A DNA stretch of 64,000 bases from Hypericum androsaemum. Taxonomy: Eukaryota > Streptophyta > Magnoliopsida > Malpighiales > Hypericaceae. The notes under the pieces are model-generated. The model saw nothing but the letters and a program-made list of their open reading frames with translations, made no database searches and had not been told where the DNA came from. The stretch is taken from the NCBI GenBank assembly GCA_963995505.1, contig OZ023187.1:6101176-6165175 (forward strand), in the 5' to 3' direction. Position numbers and translations under genes: made by a program. Below, in pieces: positions 33,268-46,000 of this stretch. Each line of letters opens with the position of its first letter. Positions within the stretch are counted from its first letter, which is position 1.

Positions 33268-36200
33268 TTAACCGCGTTTGACAGGCCTTTGAACATACGA
33301 TTTATTCGGATCTTCTGTCTTAAGCTTCGGTGGTCGAGTCTCGCCCTTTTTACCCTGAAAGAATCGATTAGTAGCTGTTAACGATGGAACATAATTCTTG
33401 CTGTTCCTGCATCTGAAAATCAACAAATCGGTATGCAGGCTCACCTTCTTTCCCGTCTTCATGAAATCTCTCCAGCTTGAGACCTAAAGATCCGGGAAAA
33501 CATTATCAGAACTCACAGTAAGCGAAGATGTAAACAAGCATGTGTGCTTAAGCTAACAGCACGTAGAGATCGAACTGCATTATCAGTGAGCATGAAGTGA
33601 TGACGTAAATAGCATGTGTGCTTAAGCTATCAGCATGCAGAGATCAGACTACATTATCAGAGATCATGTTGTGAGGGCGGAAATTTTGTATGACAGATAC
33701 AAGAGGTACTTCCATAAAGCCCACTGAGACAGAAAATGAAACTCTTTCTTCAACTCTAGCTTGATTCTAACTAGTAGACAACAGCATATGATTCGTGCAA
33801 AAGGCAACTGAAACACATGTGCTTACGGAGACCAGTAGCAGTAGAAACTAATAAAAATGGACAAGTGGAACTCCAACAAGAACTGGGACTTGGATCGTGA
33901 AAACATTGCTCGAGACTAGCTTCAGTATATATCAAAGGGATCAACAGCAATGTTCAGCTCCTTCCCAAACCGGGTAAGAAACAAGCTGAAAAAGAGTTTC
34001 TACAATCAAATAGTTCACACAACTCGTGTTCTAAAAACCTGCTGGACTGGACTGCTGAAGTTGGGAAGCCCACAAACAAGAAGTCTAACTCTAAGATATG
34101 AAGTTTGTGAATGCCTTTACAAGGATGTATCATGGTATGTCTTAGAAATCCCTTACAATAGTTCATTAACTCCCTGGAAACCTACAACCCCGATTGCAGG
34201 CAACACAGGTTCAGTTGACAGAGTTCGTCTCAAACAAATTCAGAGGTGAACACCAGAAGCTGACAGTACAGCTCGTTAATTGATTATTGGAAATGAATTA
34301 ATAATCTAACATCAACTCAACTGAAACACAGAAGGTAGATCCTTTAAATCCAAATCTGGATATTCTATTTTTGGTTCAAGAATGAAAAACAACTAACAAT
34401 CACAATCTGAAGAACTTTGCTTCATGGTATCCCGGTATAGATACTCTTTCTAGTTGGACGAACAAATTGCTCCTAAATACTGACGCTATCAACCATGCTC
34501 TAAACAACTGTACTTCTCCTTCCTTTGAAAAGGGGAAGTGCCAGAAAAACATGGAAAATGCAATAAAACTCAAGATTCAGGAAATGTAGAAGCTAATATG
34601 CTTCAGCAGTCCATAAAAACATATTACGAAAAAAAATTCCATAAAAACATCCTAAAAGTGGAAGAGTGGAAACAAACCCTCTTTTCTCTCGTCCCTTCCC
34701 ATTGCTCCTCGTGCTCCCTCTTTCTTTTCCACGTCTCTTTTTGTTCCTCCTCGTCCTTCTTTAAACGACCTTCCTCTTCTGATATCTGCATCAAAGTATG
34801 AGGTGAGATTAAGGCTGAAGCCTCTAGGACACAGAGAAAATCAACATGATTAAGCTTGCAGCATACTCTCATCGCCATTTTCCTCCTTCGCCATTCTTGG
34901 TCAGTTAAAATTTCTCGTACTTTCAGTAGTAGCTCTCGCTGGTACTCATCTGATTGTTCATATTGATGCTCATATTTCCCCTGTGAATAGAGTATTAGAG
35001 CATAAATCAAGCAGCCCAAAGAGAAATTAGATGTTGAGTTGGTTAATAAAAATTCAGTGTCCTCAATACAAAGTTAGGAAATGGTTTTGACTGTTTAAAA
35101 AGACCTAGTAATTTGCATGCATATTTGATTTAAGTGCTTAAAGTCATGCTGCTTGTTTATCTGAAAACAACCAGATCTATGAGACAATTGAGAATATTCA
35201 CTAAATGCATTCCACAACACTTAACACTGCCTCGGAATGAAGACATGAATCAAATGCATTTCACTGCCAAAAGGGAAGTTACCAACCTCGTCCACTTTCG
35301 ACTTTATTTTACTTGCCGTATCTTTCTTCAACTGCTTCTTCCTATTAGCCCGAAGTTCCTCTGCACTTCCAAGAAACATTAGCTAATAATTATTTCCGAA
35401 GTTTCTCACTTTTTTGTAACTATTTTCGGGGTTCATTTACGGTTTCAAGAGCAAGAGTTCTATTGTGCTGCAATGCTAAATACAACAGGAGATAATAAGA
35501 CAAACAATTAGAAACAAACTGTGCCCTACAACTTGTTAAGAGAATCTGACCCAGAGGCAGATCCTGTGCCACTCCACCTGGTCATACAAAACTGGCATTC
35601 TTCGTAGTTTCCAAGGAAATTACAGGTTTGATCAGATTGTTATATTAAAAAATTCATTTGTTAATTGAAATGTAGAAGCTAGTCATAAAAATATAAATAA
35701 ATATTAGAAATCCTTTAAAAGTCAGAGCTGTGCATCTCTAAAATCACACGAAAGTATAATGAGATGGGGAACAACAGAAATTCATGTATATTCGTCTTCT
35801 AAACCCTGCACTTAATCCAGTAACCAATGAAATCTGTAAAACTGACCTTTGGCGGCAGTTACTTGGGTAAGGATATAATCTCTTTCCTTTTCATCAAGTA
35901 AAAGCTGTTGCGCTTTTGCCAATGCTGTAAAGAGATAAACAACAAATGTCTGTGAACCAACTATACAGGAAAGAGAAATGAAAGACTTGTAACGACAGGA
36001 GGTACTTATGAAGCTGTGATCTCCAGCTAAAAGGTTGAACTATCAAGACAAAATATAATAGAAAATAATTTTAAAGGCGAAAATGGGATACGATCAACGT
36101 CCACTTTTAAGTTGAAAACATCTGGCGTAATTCTTTGCATGGATTGACCATTTGGAAAAGATTCTTTCGGAGTCCCAGCAGGAGACACGTCAGAAGAATA

Positions 36201-37412
36201 CAACAATGAAGCATCACTAAAAAAGTTTCTTCTCCATTATAGATACCATATCCAGGTACGTGAGAAAGGAAAAATGAAAGGAAAAAATGAACATCCATAT
36301 TATCTGAAGTTGATGCAGGAAGACAAATGTTCAGTTGTGACAAGTTCAAGTTAGTTCGGGACTCCCTGCTTTAATTAGTCTGTGAAAACATTGCATGGGT
36401 AACTCATTTGAACCAGCTTTAAAAACATTTATTTATGAAAGTTGCAACTTTCGTATTCCAACTCAAAGTTACAGATTAGAGAGAAAAAATAAATATTGCT
36501 GCGATTGATTAATCAGCAACGATTTTGAGCTAATTTGAAATATATCCAGAACAGATATTGTTACATAAAATTTGTCAAAAGTGAAGCCATGTGAAAGAGA
36601 AGTCTGCTATGTCAAATAGATGAGGTGTCAAGCACAACAGACTTACCCCCAAAAGCTTCCTTTGCTTGAGGATGCTTGCATTTATCAGGGTGAACAAGCA
36701 AAGATAACTGCAATGACCAAAACGAATATTGAGCAAATCCAGATAAGTTAGGAAAGAGTGTTCATTCAAGTGTATAACCAATTTCCATGGAGAAATTTAA
36801 CCTTTCTATACTGCTTCTTCACGTCCTCCGGGGTGGCAGTGAACGGTAAGTTCATGTACTCAAACGGATTTAACTTGAAGCACGTCAGGATCCTACGGAA
36901 TTTTGCCAGTTCGCCCCAAACATTAAAAAAAATACAACAGTTACATTATTGCAACAATAACAAAGCATTCGAATTATTTTCAGCACACAGGGTCAGGTAT
37001 CTTCGGCATACTTCCTCGGCAAAACGGAATGGTCCCACGAATAACTATTCATAAAGCCCGAACTAACTCTATCGAGCTGACCGGAGCATAACCGCTCGGA
37101 AATGCTAGACTTCGGAGTCGTCTCGCACGTGGACACGGCGGAACATACCAGAGGGTCCCGATGGCGACGAGTTTTCATTTCTTCGAATCCACAAACCAGA
37201 AACCAGAATCATAGTCCGTTTCCGATTCGCCTAACTGAGACTAAAGATTCGGAACCATAAAAACCCTAATTTCTAATTAATACGGAAGGGAGAGAAATGA
37301 CGGAAAAGGGAAAGGGGGGGAACCTGGCGACTTCGTTCTCTCTCTCGACTTCGCTGACTTCGGCGAAGAAGCTCTTGAGGAGCAAATCGTCGGCGCTGGG
37401 GGCGTCTCCCAT
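33268..37412 (-). CDS. DNAJC8: DNAJC8-like J-domain protein (SPF31 family), 9 exons
   Basis: Exons on the minus strand: 37324-37412, 36802-36892, 36647-36707, 35847-35924, 35287-35360, 34867-34980, 34678-34785, 33445-33483, 33268-33354. All introns are GT-AG and phases join to a 741-nt frame of 246 residues. The family is a spliceosome-associated J-protein in animals; plant homologues are presumed nuclear. Seen in sequence: MGDAPSADDLLLKSFFAEVS; a J domain with NPFEYMNLPFTATPEDVKKQ and the catalytic HPD at residues 66-68 (LLVHPDKCKHPQAKEAF). Also ALAKAQQLLLDEKERDYIL, a Lys-rich segment, and the highly conserved REILTDQEWRRRKMAMR. Then comes a charged helix (EEGRLKKDEEEQKETWKRKR) and the end LKTEDPNKSYVQRPVKRG. 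ATG 37412 matches the family start. The length is typical. No defects. The upstream neighbour is the MULE element at 37629. Confidence 0.92.
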
Positions 37413-37929
37413 CTCCTCCTCCCGAATGAATCCTCGGAAATTTCTCTTGTCGGAGACGCTTCCTCTTCGAGTAGCTGCAGCTTCCTTTTGATTAAATTAT
37501 ACCCTCTGTTTTTATTTCCCTTTTTTCTCCATTGGTTAGTAAGTCCGCTCCAAAGAAGATATTTCGAGTTCGAGTTTAAGATTTATAATTTATAAAAAAA
37601 TTATAGATGAATTTGACTAAAAATTCTAGGTGTAAATTACTCGTAAGTTCCATCTGTTTGACTAATCAATGATAAAAGTCCCCCATATTTGAAAAATAGA
37701 TTCTCCAATCGCATGTATTTGATTTTATTATACTCTGGGATTTCTATTATCAAAATATGTGATTTTCTCTGGCGAAGGCCTACTTAAAAAGAAAAAAAAT
37801 GTCCCCTTTTGTATTCTTTTTATCCAACCCTCTTATAAATCTAATGAGAACTTTTTTTTTGCCCAAATTTTATCTTTCTTCTCTAAATTTTACCCAAAAA
37901 ATTGCTTCTCCAAATTTCACCCAAAAACC

Positions 37930-38130
37930 TTAATTCGGTTCGAAGGTCCACAGTCTGGATTTTCTGGGGTTGAAGGTATACGAGCTGGACAATTTTCCAC
38001 CCTGCTTCAAGAATGAACTTGGACCATGAACTTTTAATCTAATAATCAAATGCCATGTATGCATCTTCAACAAGCATTTTGAAATTATACCGTTGAGGAC
38101 GAACTCTAAAGAGTGCAGTCTGCCATCCAT
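37930..38130 (-). pseudogene. Possible captured exon of unknown gene inside the MULE
   Basis: On the minus strand a pyrimidine-rich leader (CTCTTCTCTCTCTGACTCCC, then CGACCGACCGACCCACCCAC, then AAACCCTAAAACCCTA) is followed by an ATG at 38130. That ATG opens a 66-residue frame, MDGRLHSLEFVLNGIISKCL... to WTFEPN. Leader plus start resembles the beginning of a plant gene, which supports capture of genomic sequence, but the donor was not recognised. It may not code. Confidence 0.35.
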
Positions 38131-38253
38131 CTTCCCGCAACTCCAAACAATCCCACAACTTCTAGCCGAATCTGAAATTATAGGGTTTTAGGGTTTCTTG
38201 CTCAAAAGGAATTGCGGGAAACCCAAGGCCGACTGAAATTGGGGGACAAGAGT

Positions 38254-38285
38254 GTGGGTGGGTGGGTGGGTCGGTCGGTCGGTCG
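38254..38285. repeat. (GGGT)n/(CGGT)n microsatellite
   Basis: Four GGGT units followed by four CGGT units within the MULE interior. Confidence 0.85.
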
Positions 38286-38609
38286 CAGATGAAAATGAAA
38301 AGTCAGGGAGTCAGAGAGAGAAGAGGGAGAATGGGAAGTCGGGGAGAGAAGAGGAAGGGGTAATTTTTTGGTAGGAGAGTGTGACTACATCGATTTTACC
38401 AAGTTAAAAAAGTAAAAGTTTACAAAGGTGAACATTTGTCTTTTCAAGTGGGCCTTCGCCGGAGAAAATTACATATTCTGGCAACAGAGACCCGAGAGTA
38501 TAATAAAATCAAACACGGGGGATTGGAGAATCAATTTTCAAACATAGGCGACTTTATTGTTGATTTAGCCAAACACGAAGGACTTGAGAGTAATTTACCC
38601 AAAATTCTA

Positions 38610-40027
38610 TTCTATTTAGAAGCTTGTTTATTGTATCAAAATTATTGTATTATTTCTCCATCAAACAAAAATTCTTCACTCAATTTAATGGTATGATTAT
38701 GAGTTAAATGGTCAATGAGAATATGAGGTTATTGAGGAAGTGATTGGATTGGGATTATTTATTGTTTGTGACTATCTAATATTTGTTAAAATGGTTTGTA
38801 GATTTGTCATTGATGAGGACGTGTTTGGTTGCTGAAAATTATATGCAATTAATTTTTCCAATAGTGCGTGACGACATAGCTTATTTTCTTTAATACGGTA
38901 TTCGACCAATTAGGTCGACTAATCAAAATTTGAGTAGAATCGACCTACAAGTAAGGGCTTGTTGCAGCAAGCAAAAGAAAGAAACACACTATTGATCATA
39001 TATGGCAAGAAAAATCGAACTTTTTAATTTAAAATATTAATTTATGTTAACAAAAAATATACAAGACTTATAATTGAGAAACTATCACTACCATGAATTG
39101 AAAAAGACTCGATCCAGATGCTCCAAGAGGGAAAAATTAATCAACCGAAACAAACAACTCTTAATCACTATCCTTCAAATTCACTATCCTCGTAGGATTG
39201 CTGTCTCCCCCCATTATTAAGCCATTACGCAACTCTTTATCACGCTTCGCGAATTGAGGATTCTTGAGGAGATCTCGAAGTGTTGGAGTTCGACTCCAAA
39301 TATTTCAAAGTGTTGGTGTTCGACTCCGAATATTTCAAAGTGTTGGTGTTCGACTTCAAATATTTAAGATTGTAAGATGGAGTATTCTGAAAGCGGCTTC
39401 TCGCACACAATTTCGGCCAAAACTAGCAAAATTCCCTATTTCCCTTTTTTTTTCTCAGTTGGCCAAAATGTTTCGTATTCTCAAACACAAATTACATTGT
39501 TACATGGATTTGGGCGCTGAAAACGTCAATTACACATAGACAACACCACCTCTATGATACATGACTCGCCCACGAGAATCATACAAAGAGGACCCACAAG
39601 CTCTCTAAAGAGCAAACAAAACAACATTATACCCTAAGAAAAATATATATATGAAGCTGACAACAAAATGGAAAGGAAAGCAAAAAAAAAAAACCCGAGC
39701 ACCGTCACCCACCGGAATGAACAGCTTGATGATTACTACCTGCTTGTGGATCAAATTTACAAAGGGTGGCAGATGCCCTAAGCTGTAACTTAGCACAAGA
39801 AAGCGAGAACCTACCACCATCTGCGATGTGGTTCTCCTCATCTTCATCATCTCAAGGATCGTGTATAGCACAACAATTCAAGGGGCTTCTCAAGTTTCGT
39901 CGTCGAGAACAGCAATCTCGTTTCTTTGAGAATCCTTGGTATGGATGGCATTTGCTCTATATAATACCGAATCAAGCAGGTAGCAGGACCAATTGTGTAC
40001 ATCGGAAAAAAGATGAAGCATCCCATT
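38610..40027. other. Spacer and 3'UTR of the BSL gene
   Basis: 38610-39560 is AT-rich with no gene apart from the tandem repeat at 39278. 39560-40027 is likely the 3'UTR of the BSL gene read on the minus strand; aataaaat-like motifs are not distinctive there. Confidence 0.4.
39278..39367. repeat. 30-bp tandem repeat, 3 copies
   Basis: Three units of aagtgttggtgttcgactcc followed by gaatatttca with a few substitutions. The repeated peptide in one frame is a by-product. Confidence 0.9.
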
Positions 40028-43000
40028 CTATATCCAAGCGAGAGAGCCCCGGTCATTTGTCCCTTGAGGACGACCTCTGGTTGGTGTGGGAGGTCTATTA
40101 GCATTCAACTCCTGCCAGTATCAAAAGACAAAATAAACGATCAAGGAAGTAAAAATAGGCATACAAGTGGCTAGAAATACACAAGACTTTTTAACGGGAA
40201 GGCACCTGCATCCATGTATCGTCGATATGACGTTCTGGTGAAGTTTCTGGCGACGACATAGCTGGCGGCAGTGGATGAATGAGCTTTGGCACTACCACGA
40301 GATCTCTTCCCAAAACTAATATTGCCCCTGCGTTGTTTGCTGTACCTGCAAAACAACAAAAAATACAGCCTCAACGATCCAGTTTCTCCAAACCAAGGAC
40401 AGAAGTAAGATGCCCAGGGTAACACATACCACAATAATTGGTGGCTGAGAAAAGAGTAATAAGATGACCCTGAGCAAAACGCTCAAAGCCGTCCATCACA
40501 CATTCATGGGCACGTACAATCAACTGAAGATCATTGTTGTTGCAGAATTCCATCACTCGATCAGGCTGAAGCAGGGATTGTACAAATTGCACGAGACAGT
40601 ATAAGCCAATCAGAGAAACAAGGAAACAACTGCAGAAGCAGTGATAGCGAGCATGAATGAAGCAACCACCCCCTCAGCTAAATCTACAAGATCGATGATA
40701 TCAAATTCGTATGAGAATTTTGAAAAACACCTAGATTACTCTTGGTCCCTGGTAATTTGAGGATTCTAGCTTCTCCCAAGGCGAATAATGAGGTTTTGGG
40801 AGAGAATAAATTTGTACCAATCTGTAATTTCTGTTATTAGGCAGAGAAAGAATTTGGAGAAAAATAAAAAATTCAGGATAAACAACACCCGTAAGAAACT
40901 TTCCAAATAAAATAACCATCCAACAAAAACAGGATGCCCAGTTTAGAGAGAGTTTAATCATCATTGATACCCCCAATTCATCAACTCTAAATCTGCACCA
41001 ATCTCTCCGCAACGGCCACATAGTAAGAAATCTTTGAGATGGCAAAGATAACCTCTATGACGAGCATTCTAGTTATTCTATGCAATAGAAGTCTTCATCA
41101 GACTCCCCATCCTTCTACTCCAGACACCAAGAATCAATCATATATTCCTCGTGGTCAATTTGGTTCAGTCATTGTTCTCCTAATTTTTTCCCGTGAATGA
41201 ACACTAGTGGAGAAGCCACTTATGTTTAGAAACTGAGGGAATTTGGAGACTGTTACTTCTTCAAATGTTTGCAAATAAGATTTGAGAAACTAAAATTGCA
41301 AAGGCAAAACTGCAACTACATACATTATGATGCAACTAACAGCTAAATGAATATTCCTAAATTTTTAGCCCTTTGTAGAGGATTTCACAGTGAAACGATC
41401 AACAATGTAGGACACAAGAGGGAAATCGCACTCACCCCAAAAGTTACCAGACCAGGACCTCTGGCATTCGGCCGCAATCCTTCCACGCTGTCATTCTCTG
41501 TAGGATCAGACCTTAGAGAGAGCAAAGGAAAAGTTTCAGTTTGAATTGGCATAATATAAATAAAACTGAATCTACGATTAGCTGACTAACCATAGCAGAT
41601 CCATGAGCACAATAGAGCCTGCTTCCATGGTAATTGGACGCGGAATATTCTCTATCTGTTCCACATGATTGATTGAACGACCAATTCCACCATGCATACA
41701 GATTATCTTCTTTTCTATTAATGCTGCCAACGGAAGCCAATTGAATAACCGATTGATCCGATGCCAAACCCATATTCCATCTCGTTCACCCTGTTGATCA
41801 CCTATTGAGCTTAAAACAAAGCTTGGCAAGAAAATACAGGAAAGGAAAGAGAAGTGTGTCGTGAAGTACCATTCGCTCAATGCACTCTATTCGGAAACCA
41901 AAAAGAGCATTAATATCAGCTGCTTCATGGTTTCCACGAATTAGATGTACATTTTGGGGATATTCAACCTGCACAGATCAAGAATTAGATAATTGGTTAC
42001 GGACAAGGTTTATGGAGAACTTTTGAGCGAAATTACAGCAAGGGAACTTCAAAACCGCTACCTACTGGGAAGAGTAACTATGTTTGTGAAAAGGAACATA
42101 CAATGTTAAGACCAGATGAGTGTTAAGTTAAAGGAGAGAAAGGAGAGGCGAGAATCGAGATCTCCTCGCTTATTTGGATTAAGTGACTTGTATGGTTACA
42201 TGACTAAGCTCACATTAGAAGAAATAACTTAAATACGATTCAAGCACATTAATATCCTTGTTCCATTATGAGAAAGAATTGTTTCGGCCACTGGAGAAAA
42301 TTCAGCAACCACATTTGCATGTCTCCCAATTCAACAGAAAACTCCCACTTGCCATATTCTCAACCTCAAAATAGCTCTTTATGGAACCTCTCAATCCAAA
42401 CATAATGTAGAAATATTATCATACAGTGATAATGAAGTAACAACATTTTGTGCAAATACCTTCAATGCAAGAAGAAGAGTGATGGTCTCCAAACTGTGCT
42501 GTCCCCGATCAACATAATCTCCCAAAAAAAGGTAATCTATATACCTGCAGCAGCTCAATTTAAGCATCAGTTAGAACCTAAATGCTACTGATGCCAATAA
42601 AGAGATGCCCAATTACTATACTTCTATGTATATGTCAGGGCAGGAATGCATGCATAGACATGCCTAGACATATTCACAAACGGGTCCAGAAGGACAAAAT
42701 ACATTGAATTCAATACGTGTTTGGAAGGATGACTTCTACCACATCAGTGAGTTTCACAACAATTTTAATTTCTTGATGAAGTACAGCGGGTCTAAGTATG
42801 ATTGTGACCATACAGCACAATGATAACATGAATTGCACCAATATAAGTATCTCTGCATATAAGTACATAATAGAGACACTTACGCAATGTCACCAGCTGT
42901 AGAAGGGGCACCATACTCGTCAAAAAGGCGCATGAGATCTCCAAACTGCCCGTGTAAATCACCAAAAATTTTAATAGGAGCCCGAAGTTGTAACACACTC

Positions 43001-46000
43001 GGTTCACTTGAAAAGATCCTTTCAGCACTATCACAGAGATCTGCTAGTTCGTTGCAGTCCAAAAAAAATTGCCGTCGAACTGGGGGTTTCCATCCACGAG
43101 GCTTCAACAGATGTGCTATGACCTGATATAATATAACTTGCCTGATTAAAATTCAATGCTAAAGAGAACTTTACGGAGAAGATAATTCTTGGATAGGTAA
43201 CGAACGAACATTAGATGGAAAGCCTCATCCAAAATCATGCAAGACACACCACTGAAGAATAAATTACCACACGTACACATTACCACATTATGAGACAAGA
43301 TTTCATGCAGATGGCAATATGTTTGCTTGCAATGTGCTGCTAAAAACAATTAGAAATTTGATGTACTAGTTACTCTTAACAGATTGCTCACAATGCTTCA
43401 GCTATGGTTCAGGAACTCTATTGTGGTAAACCAAAATACTTCGATTCAATTGAATTAGATATACATTGGTTCCCTTTATAAACAACGACATCAGACGGAG
43501 CCTTCTCAGTATCTGATTCAAATTAGTGGGAAGAATTCACTTGAATGAGAATCTTATAAAAAGATTCACATGAAATCAGTGGAAACAAATTTTATTAGCT
43601 GGGAGCCAGACTGAAAGATTTTCACCATGTCTTATTGAGAAAACGATCTGTATACAACAGTCCAGCACTTCCTAGAGACTAACTCATCTGGAAGATACCA
43701 TTTTCATCTCAGACGATAAAGGGTTAGATTCCAAGATACAATACGATTCATTTATTAGATACATTCAACTACACAGCTTTTTTATAAATAAAAGCTGTAC
43801 TCTAGCAATTCAGTCGATAACCAACAAGAGTTGTATATACAGAAAAAAAAAACAAAAAAGAAATGTATAACAGAAAAAAAGAAACGTATATACAAAAAAA
43901 GAAATGTATGTACAAATTTGGACATGTTGCACTGATGCAAAGTCATTTAACAAATTAAGAAAATAGCTTGATAGCATCTCATAAAGCTACTGTTTTTAGG
44001 CGTATATACAAGGAATTTATTTACCTTTTTGGGCACACTGTTTATGGACATCTGCCGATCTAATAACTTCCTAGCTGCGCTTGCACTATCTGGTGTTCCA
44101 TACCCAACCCGCCTTCCCTCATTTTCAAACTGATCAATAGAAAGCTGTCTCACCATGCCACCTAAAGCTCCACCAGTCTCAGCTGCTACAACAACCTGTT
44201 AAAACAAGAAGATAGCAAATGTAGGTCAGGAACAAATACTAAGGCTGGGACTCCAAGTAGCCATAGTTCAACTAGGTGAGAAGATACTGACAGCTCTGTG
44301 ATGTAACCGTACACCAGGAGGAGCATTGCTATTAGGTGTAGCAGGATCAGGCTTGATCATGGTAGACATCTGTTTACCACTAGGAGTTGCCTCCGCGCTG
44401 CGCTCACGGTCAGGAAGTTCGACTTCACCATTATTACTTTGTCGAGCCTTAGCAGCAGCCAACGTGGCAGTGATGGCTTCAGCTTCAGCAGCAGATGCTT
44501 CAACCAAATACTCAACACCTTTGGTCAATCGCCTACACAGACATGTAACATGAAATTTAAAACTTACTGAGACATAGTCAACCTAGATCATACAAACAGA
44601 ACACAAAAACAAAGCAACTCACCGTCCTGTTAGCACAGCGTTCTCAGTGCTTATATCTGTGTACATATCTCCATTCACAGGAGGGGCAACCGGATTACCT
44701 AGCACAACTGATCCATCAGGTACTGCATCAGACATATTTTGCCTAGCACTGTCATCAATAAATCCATATCTATTTGGAGCCCGCCCTGCTTGAACATTTG
44801 AAGCTGCGGCTGCAGCTGCAGCATGAGATGCAGCGCTTGTAGTTTCAGCAGCAGCGAGATCTTCAGCAACCAGTAAATCATCGAGCAACACTCCTACGGA
44901 AATAACAAACAACAAGATCATGACAATGAGAACTGTCATAAGGTTATCCCCCATCTTGAAAAATCACTCATCTACATAGACTGTTGATACTTAGAGCCAG
45001 GACCACCAATCTGTATTGGAAATCAAAGTCGCTCAATCCAGAAACAATTACAACATTTTGGGTGGGTGGGGGACAAAGATCAAAGTAGGCAACAGTTGAA
45101 CGACATAATAACTTGACAGTCATGAGATAGTTTGTGATTCACATTGCATCCCTTCTGTCTAGTGTAAAATACTGTTGCATTCACTACTGGAAACCTGTGC
45201 CCAACTTCAATCCAATTAAAACAAAAACTTACATCGTCATATTCCACATTACCATTCCATCTATGACATCCATTGAAACGAATGTATATTGCGCAAGACA
45301 AAATCCTAGTACATATGAATGAAATTTTAAACAAAAAGATATAGTTCACAGCTACATGACTCACCACCACGTAAACCACCATAAATAAATATCAGATCTC
45401 CTACTGCAGCAGCAGCATGCCTGCAACGCCTAGTCAACTCCACAGCAGCATCGCCACCAGCAGCATCAGCACTGTATCTGCCAGTCCTTGGAGTAGTTAC
45501 AACAGACTTAGTATCACACCAAACTCCTGCTGCGGTATCCAAAACTATAGACAGAAGAGCATGAAAATTGTAAGCATTTGTTCATCTCCATACAAGAAAA
45601 TAACAAAAAATTGATAATTCACAAGTTCCACCGACCAACCCCCTACCCAAAACCCTGAGAGAAAACAAGAAAAAACTCTCAAAAGATACCATATAGAATT
45701 GAGAATTAAGGGTGAGACTGTCACTGCAAGTAAAAAAAGTCTTCAAATCTTTCTCACCCCCAAAAAATATTCAGCAGAAACCATCAGAGAACTTCAAAGC
45801 ATTTTCTTACAACACGTCTCATTTGTAACAGAATCCGGTCCTCATAAAGAAACAAGATCACCTTTAACAGAATGTGAAGATTAAGATGTTTCATAATTCC
45901 TTAAGGTTACAAAAGATTTTATTATTATATGCAAAAAATTGGAAAACTGCTTCATTGAATAAAGTATCCCCTGCATAAAATACCTGCAATACTAGACGAA

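Larger units (their letters stand above)
37629..38600. mobile_element. Pack-MULE-like element with perfect 9-bp target duplication
   Basis: Flanking aaaattcta is exact at 37620-37628 and 38601-38609. The termini ggtgtaaattactcgtaag (left) and, in reverse, gggtaaattactctcaag (right) are inverted repeats. Similarity continues inward through tattatactc and a block reading ctctggcgaaggcc (left) and ggccttcgccggag (right), about 150 bp each side. The right subterminal block (gtcttttcaagtgggccttcgccggagaa) also occurs inside the element at 52304-53226, so the two are one family. The interior looks like a captured 5'UTR plus first coding exon on the minus strand. It is inserted ~215 bp upstream of the J-protein ATG, in its promoter region. 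Confidence 0.85.
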
